The position numbers and the translations under genes were made by a program. A stretch of DNA of 64,000 nucleotides. Origin: Capsicum annuum. Its lineage: Eukaryota > Streptophyta > Magnoliopsida > Solanales > Solanaceae. The stretch covers positions 18,799,277 through 18,863,276 of the forward strand of contig NC_061121.1 of assembly GCF_002878395.1 (NCBI RefSeq). The letters are read 5' to 3'. The notes beneath the pieces were generated by a model. It ran no database searches and was not told where the DNA came from. It saw only the letters and a list, made by a program, of their open reading frames with translations. How positions within the stretch are numbered: position 1 is the stretch's first letter; each line of letters starts with the position of its first letter. Shown piece after piece: positions 48,776-59,495 of this stretch.

Positions 48776-50906
48776 CTAATTAATATGGACAAGTTGTTCT
48801 TCATCCAGTGCTATGGAATTCAGCTTTGATTGTCGTGGATCTTTAATGTCGGTTGCGTACGGCTTCTGAGCTTTCACTTTTCCATATTTCCATAAAAGAG
48901 CAGCATATCTTTTGCGGAGTAATCCAACATCAAATCCATCATTTGGTACTTGTAATCCATCGCTCAAATACTCGGCATAGGCGGCAACAAAAGGACCGCA
49001 ATCCCTGCGTTATAAAAAACAAATAATCCATATATTACAGTTCATGCAAGCATTGTAAAATTTGTGAAATGAAACTAAATCATGACACTTAAACTTACAG
49101 TCTACCAATGGTTTGTTGAGCAATTCCATCAACATATTGTACATCAAATGGATTAGTTATTTTATCCTGGTATGCTTCAATCGTCGACCAATCAGTACGA
49201 ACCTTTTGATAAAAAATCCACTCATATCAAGTTAAGTAGGCAATATTTTGGCTAGCTTTTGTATCTCAGATGGCGGCCCGGAACATCTCCTTCGCGACAT
49301 CGAATCATAAACTCGGATGCGCCTCTCTTTTAGAACGACGACAGCCAACACCCAATGAAATTCATCATCACAATTGATTGGAATGTACACTTCGTCGACC
49401 AAATGCCAAGGTAAGCCAGCCGGAATGCTAAAACCTTAGATGATGTTGATTAAGCATTCCTCATTTCAGAACTTTCGGCTGCTGTTAACAATACTTATCG
49501 TAGGAATTATTGATGTAAACTTTATACAAATAATTGCCTATTGTGTATCTGTATTGTTCTTGTGTTTGCAACTTGCCTTCTTTTGGAGGTAGTAAAAAAT
49601 GACTTCGATGTGCTGCACATATTATCAAACATTTTAGATTACGCGACAAAAAGATCAATACGCAGATGCAATTAAATAAAGTATTAATTAATAGTAATAT
49701 GTATGGCCTTTAAACCTCATCATTCCAGCAAGATTGGGCCTGCGACATCAAATAGAACCAATTCTTCATTTCGGAATGTGCAACAACAAAGTCAAACATA
49801 TTAAAACTAAGACTCTATTTGTTCACTTTGTAGCACTTGTTATTTTATTTTCTACATGATAATTTATATGTGTCAATGTTAGGTTCTTACAACAAGAATT
49901 GTATAAACCAATATCCATAAAATTGATTTATGTACCTGCCGGCATGATGCTTTAACAGCCCATCGACAATCCATTCTGAATAGTCGTTGATCAACTGTAT
50001 TAGTTTTTTTAGAGCCTCTTTCGAGATGTTGAACCCTTTAAATGGGTAATTCTTCCATTCTCCCAAACTGACAGGCTCCATTTTTTTCTTTATCTTTGGA
50101 AGCAGTTGATGGATTATCAACTGTCATATTATGCTCTTCGGCAGTAGCTGTGACATCCACCTAAAAAGCCAGAATTGTTAATGCTAAGTAGAGATATACA
50201 ATAAATTTTCCATCTATTGCAATAGATGATTCTTATGCTGCATCAGATAGATTATCTGTTGGGACAAATTTGAACAGGTCAGAGCAGTATGATAATTTTG
50301 AACAGATGACCCATCTGTTGTAATATTAGACTCATCTATTGAAATAGATAACGAATTTGATACAACAGGTTAGACAACAGTTGCTACAGATGTATACATC
50401 TTTTTGATAATTTTCAGCAGATGTATCATCTATTGAAATGGATATGTTCTTGTTTGTTTTTTGGAACAGATGATGTACATTCACCTTCTTCAGCTCATGC
50501 TGCTCTTCTGTGGCCCTTGCACACTGAACATCGGTGCAAGACAAAGACAAAGGATTTACGATCTTGCTTTTTTATGATTGATGATGCCTTGGAAGTGTCT
50601 TTCCTTCTCCTCTTAGCCACCTTGATCTCTTGTGGAGTGTCTGGATATGAAATCCTCTTTGATGGAATGACACCCCTCTTAGATGTTATTTTCTTTATAG
50701 AAGCAGTTAGTGTATTAATAGCATTAATCACTCCATCGTGTTTTGCCTTGCAGTCTTGACATTTGCATGAAGAACATTCGCTAGATGCGACAAAATATAG
50801 AGAAAAATCTGTACAACCATTATGATCATAATGGTGGATGTTGCTGAGCTGCTACACTTGTTCCTTTACTTGGACTTGATTCGATTTCTTTTATTTTGGG
50901 AGCCAT
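48776..50906 (-). pseudogene. second Ulp1-like (C48) protease gene, N-terminally deleted and decayed
   Basis: The minus ATG at 50906 gives MAPKIKEIESSPSKGTSVAA, then stops; the DUF1985 part is absent. Next come a cysteine module CSSCKCQDCK (about 50780-50745), SKRGVIPSKRISYPDTPQEI and a basic KRRRK. An exon at about 50155-49939 has SLGEWKNYPFKGFNISKEAL and INDYSEWIVDGLLKHHAGR, with a frameshift in an A-run near 50085. Another at about 49850-49716 has NMFDFVVAHSEMKNWFYLMS. The C48 core shows WHLVDEVYIP, catalytic His in CDDEFHWVLAVVVLKERRIR, Asp in VYDSMSRRR, then a stop, a frameshift and KVRTDW. The exon ending at 49099 joins in frame to 49004-48776, with Cys codon 49000-48998 in LDCGPFVAAYAEYLSDG. 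At least three stops and three frameshifts make it inactive. Confidence 0.8.
50210..50480. repeat. ATCTGTTGCAACAGAT-type repeats in the - strand Ulp1-like gene
   Basis: Diverged copies (TTATCTGTTGGGACAAATTT, GACCCATCTGTTGTAATATT, ATCATCTATTGAAATGGATA) lie in the intron between the SKRGVIPS exon and the SLGEWKNYPF exon. Confidence 0.7.
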
Positions 50907-50979
50907 GTTATATTAAATTAACAGGAACATAACATAGATTATAATTGATTAATGCATAACAGTAATGTAACAGTTCCAA

Positions 50980-51830
50980 CAGATAATTAATCTGTTGCAC
51001 CAGGTATGTTATCTGTTGCAACATATAATCGACCTATTGCAACAGATGAGTAATACGTGGGAACCATAAAAACATCACTATCTGTTGCACCTGAAATTTT
51101 ATCTGATGCAATATATAACTGAACCGTTGCAATGGATGAGTAATCCGTTGGAAATAATAAAAACAGATCACTAATCTGTTGCACCAGGTATTTTATCTGT
51201 TGTAACATATAACTGACCTGTTGCAACGGATGAGTAAACTATTAGAAAGAATAAAAATGGATCACTAATCTGTTGCAATGTTATCTGTTGCAACAGATAA
51301 TCGACCTGTATGAGTAAATAGTTGGAAAGAATAAATAGAGTCCTAATCTATTGTAAAATGAAGAGTAAACCATTGGAAAGAATAAAAACAGATCACTAAT
51401 TAATTATCTGTTGGATCAATATTGTTTAGATTTCTGCCAAATAGAAGAGTCGTTTGTCACAACAGATGAATGATCTGTTAGATTGTTCACCTGTTGCATC
51501 AGATTTTCATAGTCGCATCAGATTTTTAATCTGTTGCATTAGATTTTAAAATGAAGAGTAAACCGTTAGAAAGAATAAAAATAGATCACTAATCCGTTAG
51601 AAAGAATAAAAATAGATCACTAATCAGTTATCTATTGGATCAATATTGTTTAGATTTCTTCCAAATAGAAGAGTCGTCTGTCGCAACAGATGAATGATCA
51701 GTTAGATTGTTAACTGTTGCATCAGATTTTCATAGTTGCATTAGTTTTTTAATCTGTTGTATCAGATTTTCATCTGTTGCATCATATGTTTCATCTATTA
51801 CATCAGATGTTTCCACTGTTGCAATACCAT
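50980..51830. repeat. ATCTGTTGCAACAGAT-type repeats, densest cluster
   Basis: This lies upstream of the - strand gene. It includes a perfect 16-bp palindrome ATCTGTTGCAACAGAT at 51283-51298 and higher-order units of about 60-110 bp with GAAAGAATAAAAACAGATCA and GTTGCACCAGGTATTTTATC. Confidence 0.85.
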
Positions 51831-51959
51831 TTCTACCAAGACAAATAACAAATCAACCCAGTAACACCAACATATCACATACACACATACACACTAAGAA
51901 CATCAACTGTGACAAAAAATCACCAACAAATTCGAATTAACAGTACGACAATGAGAAAA

Positions 51960-52390
51960 AGAAATGCAGAAATGCCAAAAATTAGGGTTTTATTCAGTCC
52001 ACATTTCAATACCAGAAGAGTAGTTGGCTCAAGTTCCTCTGTTTCTTCATAATTTTTTACCTGTGAAAAAGGAAATGAAAGGACGAAGAACTCAAAGTTG
52101 CTGTCGTCGGAGAATTATTCACGTCGATTGACGGTTGAAAGTCGAAAAGGAACTCGCCCAACTATTTGTCGCCGGAGGTTGAAGGGAGAAATTTTACAGA
52201 ACTGTTGGTTGGGAGAAGCTGGAGAGAGAGAGTGGTTGATTAGGATTGAAGAGGGGTGTAGGTTGGGTTGATTTGTATTTTTGAAAAGATTAAAAAGTTT
52301 TAAAAATATTAATCAAGTCCACAATTAATTTAATCAAGTTTCCTAATGATGTTTGACCCTATCTGTTGGTCAATGTCACCAATCCTTCAT
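51960..52390. other. right flank of the Ulp1 element
   Basis: C/T- and G-rich sequence resembling a 5' leader of the - strand gene (minus CTCTCTCTCTCCAGC near 52225) ends in AT-rich DNA. No coding sequence is seen. Confidence 0.35.
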
Positions 52391-52865
52391 TCAAGATTTA
52401 AAAGACACCTTTCTTTCAATTTTCTCAACCAATTAGACGTACCATCTAACGATGAATATAACATTGATAGTTGCATTTATTTTTTTATTTTTATTTTTTA
52501 TTTATCTCATAAATAAACCCACCTGCCCTTTATGCTCCCTCCAACCAAACCAACAACTTTGAGAAAGAAAACAGAAATAGAAAATAGAATATATGAATTA
52601 GTTGGTGTTATTTATAACTCACGTTATAAGAAAATTAAGACTTTTTGTTTTTAAGTTTCGTTTTTCTACTTGTGAAGGCAAAGAGGAAGTTTTCGATAGA
52701 ACTTTGACTTAGGCAGGACATTTAAACGTAGGTAAAAGAGGGGAATATAATAGTGAAGAAGTTATGAGATATATAAAGTGTGGTTGGAGGAAAATGTTTT
52801 TATAAAAAATATTTTCTTTAAAAAATATTTTTTAAAAAATAAGTAGTTTCTTACTTATTTTCTTG

Positions 52866-52985
52866 TGTTGGGGTGGGGTTAGAGTGGTGTGGGAGGTGGG
52901 GATGCGGGTGGGGTGGAGTGGGGGTGCATTGGGGTGTGTGTATGGTGGGTGTGGGATAATGTGAACGGGGTGGGGTGTTCGATGT
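52866..52985 (+). repeat. G-rich, quadruplex-prone tract
   Basis: A long run of GGGGTGGGG, GGTGGGGATGCGGGTGGGG and similar sequence with almost no C, in an otherwise AT-rich area. It lies in the left part of the split MITE. Confidence 0.7.
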
Positions 52986-53020
52986 GATGCGTTGGAGAAG
53001 ACAATGTCACTTGTTTTTTC

Positions 53021-53521
53021 TGTTAGGATTTAATAAATTGTATAACTTAAAAAATCTAATATAAATAATCTCAATCAATTATTTTGGAAAATAGAACTTA
53101 ATGATTTTCACATAAATAAATTACAGTAATTAAGTGAAGAATTACTTACCTGAATTCTCCATAGTTTTAGCGGAAGCACAAAAGTATTTTTCTCTCTCTT
53201 AACCTTACGTTTCAGAATAATATATGATGGATCTTATTCTTCTTTTGGCAGAGAGAGGACCCTTTTATAATATGGAGAGAAGACAGTTATAGTTTCACGT
53301 TCCATCAATGTGATTTGTGGATATAATAATTATCCCACTAATAGCAGTTATCCCACTAACAGACAATAATTATCCTACTAGGAGTCAGTAATTATCCAAC
53401 TAACATATTAGTCAGTAGTTTAATCCTACTAGGTAACTCCCCATGCAGATTTAGGATTTAACTTATTCAATTATTATTAAACCAGTAAATAAATTAATTA
53501 TGTGGGCCATAGAAATTTACA
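53021..53521 (-). repeat. 3' LTR of copia 4
   Basis: 501 bp beginning TGTTAGGATTTAATAAATTG and ending GAAATTTACA, followed by TTCTCCCACTTGG. Confidence 0.85.
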
Positions 53522-53892
53522 TTCTCCCACTTGGCACACACAGTGTTAATTTAGTGGTTTAATATGTACGTCAATCATGTGCACAATTAACGTTAAATTA
53601 AACATCATTTCTCATCGTTAAATAAATCAACTAAAATGAGTCATAGCGGTTGTACGTTACTTTACTTGACATAATTCCTTTCATTTACTACAATATTAGT
53701 CAATTACCTAACATAACCTTTCAAATACAAAATGGGTCCAACGATAATGCTTAGAATCCCTTATCTAAGTTAGAACATGTCATCATCATTCACAATATTA
53801 TGTATACAAGAGAAAACAGGTAATAACAGAAACATATATAATTTGAGCTCAAAGTGTCAGTTACATAAACATAATAAGGTCTTTACATAAAA

Positions 53893-54237
53893 TCATTCAT
53901 TGTTATCAATAAAACCCATCCTTTCAACATGTTTAACAAATATTTTGGGCGGTAACCCTTTCGTCAAAGGATCAACAATCATCAGCTTGGTGCTAATATA
54001 TTCAATTGACACTTTATGTTTCTGGACTTCCTCTTTAATTGAAAAGTATTTCAATTTCATATGCTTAGCACCTTTCGAATACTTATCATTTTTAGAGAAG
54101 AAAACTGCAGCAGTATTATCGCAATAAATTTTTAGCGGCCTGGTTATATTGTCGACTAGTCCAAGTCCTAAAATAAAATTTCGCAGCCAATTAGTCTGGA
54201 CTGTGGCCTCAAAGTATGCCACAAACTCAGCTTCCAT
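53893..54237 (-). pseudogene. copia 4 RNase H remnant
   Basis: The frame MEAEFVAYFEATVQTNWLRN ... KIYCDNTAAVFFSKNDKYSK ... LTKGLPPKIFVKHVERMG is the C-terminal part of the copia RNase H. The N-terminal part (about 54240-54640) is recognisable but out of frame. Confidence 0.85.
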
Positions 54238-54645
54238 AGTGGATGCAGCTATAGCAGACTGCTTCGCACTCTTTCAGGATATTGCTCCTCCAGCTAACAG
54301 AAACAAATATCCAAATGTGAATTTTCTTGTATCCACACAACCAGCATAATCTGAATTTAAATATCCAACCACATGTAGATGATCAGATCTTCTATAAGTG
54401 AGCATATGATGTTTCGTTCCTTGTAAGTATCACAACACTTTCTTTGCAGCCTTCTAGTGATCTATTCTAGGATTACTTTGATATCGGCCCAGCATCCCAA
54501 CAACAAAACTGATGTCTGATCTTGTACATGTTTGTGCATACATAAGACTCCTAACTATTGATACATAAGGAATATCTTTCATTTGCTTTCGTTCCAAGTC
54601 ATTCTTTGGACATTGATTGAGACTAAACTTATCTCCTTTTTGAAT

Positions 54646-55375
54646 TTAAAAGAAACTTAATAAGCATTTTTCCTTTCTAAAACTCTCTAATACTTTATTA
54701 ATATAGGTTTTCTGAGACAATCCCACTAATCCGTGTGATCTATCTCGAAATATTTCTATTTCAATCACATAAGATGCCTCACCCATATCTTTTATTTCAA
54801 AGTTATTAGAGAGATATTTCTTGGTATCATGCAACAAACAAAGATCATTAGTAGCTAGCAAGATGTCATCAACATACAAGACTAACATAATAAACTTACT
54901 CCCACTGACCTTCTGATATATACACCGATCAACAGTTTTTTCTTTAAATTCAAAGGTGACAATCGTTTCATTAAACTTCAGATACCATTCTCGGAAAGCT
55001 TTCTTAATTTCGTATATTGACTTCTTAAGTTTACACACCATGTGTTCCTTTTATTTAATAGAAAACCCCTCAGGTTGATTCATATAAACTTCTTCCTCCA
55101 AATTTTCATTCAAAAAGGCTGTTTTCACATCCATTTGATTTAGCTCTAAGTCGTAATGAGCTACCAAGGCCATTATAATATACAAAAAATCTTTTTAGAG
55201 ACAAGTGAAAATGTCTCTTTATAATCAATGCCATCCTTTTGAGTGAGACCTTTGGCATCAACTCTAGCCTTATGATGTTCGACGTTGCCAGTTGAGTCAC
55301 GTTTGGTCTTAAAAAACCATTTACATCCAACTCTTTTTCAATCTTCAACTTATTCAACAAGGTCCCAAACTTCAT
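54646..55375 (-). pseudogene. copia 4 reverse transcriptase remnant
   Basis: The catalytic frame 55041-54646 has CKLKKSIYEIKKAFREWYLK, LVLYVDDILLATNDLCLLHD (catalytic YVDD) and EIKDMGEASYVIEIEIFRDR. The N-terminal RT part at 55375-55106 is in other frames. The usual YGLKQASRQW-type motif is altered. Confidence 0.85.
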
Positions 55376-55445
55376 TCTATATCATCAATTTTAACTCATC
55401 TTTCATAGCATTGATCCATTTATCAGAATTATTGCTTTCAATGGC

Positions 55446-56363
55446 TTATGAAAATAAAATTGGATCATCATCAATTCCCAAGTCAGTTTCTAACTCATGT
55501 AGATATACCAAATAATCATCAGAAATAGCAGATCTTATTTGTCTTTGAGATCTTCTTGATGCTACTTCTTGTGGTTCATCTACTACAGGTTCATCAATTA
55601 TAGCTTCATTGTGATTAGTAGGAACATTAATTTGTTGTTCTTTATTACTTTGTTGTATAACAGCGCCAGGAACAATAAATTTAAAAGAAGTACAGGGCAG
55701 AGGAATTCGTACCCTAACTTCTTTAGTTTCCACATTACGTGATTCTTCACTCTTACTAACTTCGTCATTCTTAATGAACCTAGTATTTTCAGTTTCAACT
55801 ATCTTCGTACTATGATTAGAACAACAAAATCTATACCTCTTAGATTTTTCTGGATAACCAATGAAGAAACTACTGATTGTTCTTGAATCCAGTTTCTTTT
55901 TTTGTGGATTGTATACTTTAACTTCTGTCGGGCAACCCCAAACATGCAGGTGCCTTAAACTAGATTTTCTATCAATCCAAAATTTAAAAAGTGTCTTTGA
56001 AACTTCTTTACTAGAAACCGTATTTAACCAGTAATCGACAGTCCTTAAAGCATACATCCATAACGAAGGAGGTAAAGACGAATTACTTAATATTCTCCTA
56101 ATCATATCCATTAATGTACGATTACGACTTTCTGCAACACCATTTTGTTGTGGTGTTCCAGGCATTGTATATTGAGAACATATGTCACGCTTTTCGAGAA
56201 ATTTAGCAAATGGACCTGGGTGTTGTCCACTTTCATCATATCTTCCATAATATTCACCACCTCTATCAGACTTGATTATTTTCACCTTTCTATCTAATTG
56301 TATTTCAACCTCAGTAATAAATATGTCTAAGGCATTAATTTCTTGAGATTTTTCATGCAACAA
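55446..56363 (-). pseudogene. copia 4 integrase, largest open frame of the element
   Basis: A 305-codon frame without stops: KIIKSDRGGEYYGRYDESGQ (second catalytic Asp), TMPGTPQQNGVAESRNRTLM (catalytic Glu), then the C-terminal region SLRHLHVWGCPTEVKVYNPQ and the linker toward RT (SRRSQRQIRSAISDDYLVYL). The part with the zinc-binding motif and first Asp lies upstream and is disrupted by the internal duplication. Confidence 0.85.
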
Positions 56364-57059
56364 ATAGATATATCCATAACGTAAAAAGTCATCAATAAAA
56401 GTGATAAAATATTTTTCTTTATTGAAAGATATGATATCAAAAGGACTACATATAGTAGTGTTTATAATTTCAAGAAGTTGTGTGCTTCTTGTGGCTCCTT
56501 TCTTTGTGTGCTTTGTTTGTTTTTCTTTAATACAATCTACACAAATATTAAGGTCAACAAATAGATCTAAGTGACTCCCAGTATCGAGAATCAGACGATA
56601 TCGTCTGAAGCTATCGGGACTTTTATTGTTTTTCTTTAATACAATCTAAATATTAAGGTCGGCAAATAGATTATCAAGATTCAGTTTGTATAAGTTATCA
56701 CAAAGAGTATCAATACCAATGAGATAATTATGTTTAAACAAACTAAAACATCTATTATCGAAATTAAAAGAATATATAGTCTTATCTAACTTAGACAAAG
56801 AAACTAAAATTCTCGAAAGAGAATGAACATAAAAAGTTTTAACTAAATCTAAGTGACTCCCAGTATCGAGAATCAGACGATAAGTCCCGCAGCTTCAATT
56901 GGATCCTTCACTCTATTCCTCATGTAAACATATCTTTCATTCTTGTTTATGGTTTGGATTGTAAGGAATTCCTACATAGTATTAGAAACATGAACAGTAC
57001 AACTAGATTTAATCCATCAAGTATTATAAGTAACTTCAGTTAAATTTGATTCGAGACAT

Positions 57060-57783
57060 GTAAAAGCACAAGACTTACCTTTCTTCTCAAAACATGCCTT
57101 ACATTTCAGGCAATCTTTCTGAAAGTGTCCAGATTTTTCACAGAAATGACACTTTCCATTCTTGTTTCCGTTCTTATGTACTTAAGATGAGGACTCATTA
57201 ACATTAAGTTGCTTCTGTTGTCCCTTACCATGCTCCTTTCCTTTCTTTTTAGCTCATTGATGATTTACAAAATTAATGGAGTGGGTTCCTTGATTCTTCA
57301 ACCTCGTTTCCTCTTGAACTAGCATACCATGCAATTCATGCACGTTTCATTTGTCTTTCATAGTGTTGTAGTTCATTTGGAAAGGACCATACTCAGACGC
57401 TAATTTGTTGATGATAAACTGCACAAGAAAATTTTGTTCCACTTCTATTCCTAAAGACTTAAGTCATGCTGCTATGTTGTCATTTCAATGACATGCTCAT
57501 GCATAGTACGTAAATCATCAAACTTCATGGTAGTCAAAGTACCCATTAGTGTCCCAGCAAGAGACTTATCAGTAGTTTGGGAAGATTCTTCCACAAGTTT
57601 CAGAAGTTCTTTTTCACTTTCAGTTTTGGGAAGAGTAGTCTTAATGTTGCCCGCAATATTCATTCGCTTGAACATTAAGCCTAATATGTTAGACCGATCC
57701 CAATGCTTATAATAGGGATTTTTTTTCATCACGGCTAGCTTCAGTAATAGAATTTGGCTTCTCAGAGTAAAGTGCAACATCAA
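57060..57783 (-). pseudogene. copia 4 gag remnant
   Basis: 57783-57472 encodes a gag stretch (LPKTESEKELLKLVEESSQT, LAGTLMGTLTTMKFDDLRTM). Downstream on the minus strand a complete CCHC zinc knuckle, CHFCEKSGHFQKDC, is seen near 57155-57110. Stops lie between the two. The gag N-terminus toward the 5' LTR is not readable. Confidence 0.75.
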
Positions 57784-58876
57784 GATCTAAAATCCCAGGA
57801 TGGAATTTGATCTATTCGCACCAATTTAAAAAGTTAAGTTCGTTAAAAGTTGTAACAGAGGCAGAGTGAGAATAAAGGGAAAGTGTTGCAAGTAAAACAT
57901 GCTCGTTTATTAATACTTTGAGTTACGGGTTTAAACACATTATCAAATTCAGAAATAATTTACTTTCTTGAATGTACATTGATGTTCTCCTTTGGGCAAA
58001 ACATCAAAATACAACTTTAAATATAATGATGCTTAAAAGTATATTTAACACAAATCGATAATATTTAATGCATCAATTAATAATATTTATTATCTTTGGA
58101 TAAATTAATAAAACTAATGATACATCAAAATTATCTTTTTAATATTTATTGGTTATAAGAACAAATAATCGACCTTTGGGTGATTTATAAATGTCTTATA
58201 ATCAAAAACTTCAATTTACCCTTAAATGTCATATCAATTATAAGAATAAAAAATAATGAGCAATTAAATTTTAGTTTAATTGTAAGTTTGAAATAATTAT
58301 TTATCAAGATTCGACCACTTGGGTGATTAATGAATCTCATCTAAATCAATTTCAATTATACAATTATTTCTTGCATTAATTAATTAGGGAAGGCCAACGA
58401 CTGCCTGTTGCTTTGATTTAGAGAAAAATATGAAGCTTGTTCCATGGAAAGCAAAATATGTATCAAGCACAAATCTGGTGATTCCATCTATACATATAAC
58501 TATCATAATCTCCTAATAAATAAATAAATATTTTAACTTTGTAAAAGATTCCAGTAAGAAGTTTTCATTTCATATTTAATGCTTTATGTGCCACTTAAAC
58601 AAAATCCCACCAGATGACTAGAACCAGGATTCTACATAAAAAACAAAACAACATATTCCTTACACCAATTATGGAATCATTATAAAAGAAAAATTAATGG
58701 CACAACAGATTAAAATTAACGGCATTACTGCCACTGGAACGTCTGAGAAATATAACAATTATGAAATTCCCAGTGCATAATAACTTAAATTATATATTGA
58801 ACATTGTATCACATATTATTAGGGTTCATAAAATTGAAACTATGCATCAATTCAGGGGAAATCATTAGTTCCTAAA
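57784..58876. other. copia 4 leader and lost gag start
   Basis: An AT-rich stretch between the gag remnant and the primer binding site. No coding sequence is readable. Confidence 0.45.
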
Positions 58877-58892
58877 CCTGGCTCTGATACCA
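58877..58892 (-). other. primer binding site of copia 4
   Basis: The minus strand reads TGGTATCAGAGCCAGG, two bases inside the 5' LTR. It is the standard initiator-methionine tRNA primer site of plant copia elements. Confidence 0.85.
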
Positions 58893-58894
58893 CA

Positions 58895-59379
58895 TGTTAG
58901 GATTTAACAGATTGTATAACTTAAACAATCTAATATAAATAATTCTATCAATTATTTAGGAACATAAGACTTAATGATTTTCACATAAACAAATTACAGT
59001 AACTCAGTGAAGAATTACTTACATGAATTCTTCATAATTTTAGCGGAAGCACAAAAGTATTTTTCTTTCTCTTAACCTTACATTTTAGAATAATATATGA
59101 TGGACTTTATTCTTTTTTTTGCAGAGAAAGGATCCCTTTTATAATATGGAGAGCAGATAGTTATGTTTTCACGTTCCATCACCGTGATTTGTGGATATAA
59201 TAATTATCCCGTTAATAGTAGTTATCCCACTAACAGACATTAATTATCCTACTAGGAGTCAGTATTAGTCAGTAGTTTAATCCTACTAGGTAACTTCCCC
59301 ATACAGATTTATGATTTAACTTATTCAATTATTATTAAACCAACAAATAAATTAATAATGTGAGCCATAAAAATTTAAA
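58895..59379 (-). repeat. 5' LTR of copia 4
   Basis: About 485 bp starting TGTTAGGATTTAACAGATTG. Its outer end is AAATTTAAA where the partner has AAATTTACA. A short internal deletion relative to the 3' LTR is visible near the GGAGTCAGTA block. Confidence 0.85.
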
Positions 59380-59495
59380 TTTTTTACTTTCGCTACGAAA
59401 GTTACTTTTTTATTTTCAAGAATCTGATTTTCTAAAGAGTATATTTTTAAAATTTTTTAATCGACACAAATATTTTCTTCCATACCAAACACACT

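Larger units (their letters stand above)
38880..52390. mobile_element. large composite element with two convergent Ulp1-like protease genes (limits approximate)
   Basis: The region is unified by dispersed ATCTGTTGCAACAGAT motifs, found from about 39530 to 51830 and not seen elsewhere in the window, and by two decayed C48 protease genes. Its layout resembles Mutator elements carrying ULP-like genes (Kaonashi type). The outer stretches share a weak inverted similarity (GGTGACA-rich, about 38950-39030, and reverse complement of about 52340-52400). No transposase, strong TIR or TSD was found, so the limits are uncertain. Confidence 0.45.
53021..59379 (-). mobile_element. Ty1/copia LTR retrotransposon 4, two LTRs, decayed
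   Basis: The LTRs are at 53021-53521 and 58895-59379. The primer binding site (minus TGGTATCAGAGCCAGG, 58892-58877) next to the 5' LTR is the initiator-Met tRNA type. The complement of TTCTCCCAC beside the 3' LTR is the polypurine tract. The minus-strand order is gag, zinc knuckle, integrase, RT, RNase H. Flanking bases are TTTTC and TTTTT, an imperfect duplication at best. Many frame breaks and an internal rearrangement (56509-56900) make it non-autonomous. It is a different lineage from copia 1-3. Confidence 0.9.
52777..59495. mobile_element. MITE split by copia 4
   Basis: The left end AGTGTGGTTGGAGGAAAATG at 52777 and the right end in reverse complement (from 59495, AGTGTGTTTGGTATGGAAGA then AAATATTTG) form an inverted repeat. 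Removing the copia element leaves about 360 bp. This is a common Solanaceae MITE type with AAAATATTTTC-rich interior. The target duplication was not resolved. Confidence 0.5.

Noticed and set aside
39530..51830. Regularly repeated palindromes suggestive of a CRISPR array
   Set aside because: Spacing is irregular, copies are diverged and scattered over introns of a plant element, and there are no cas genes; this is not CRISPR.
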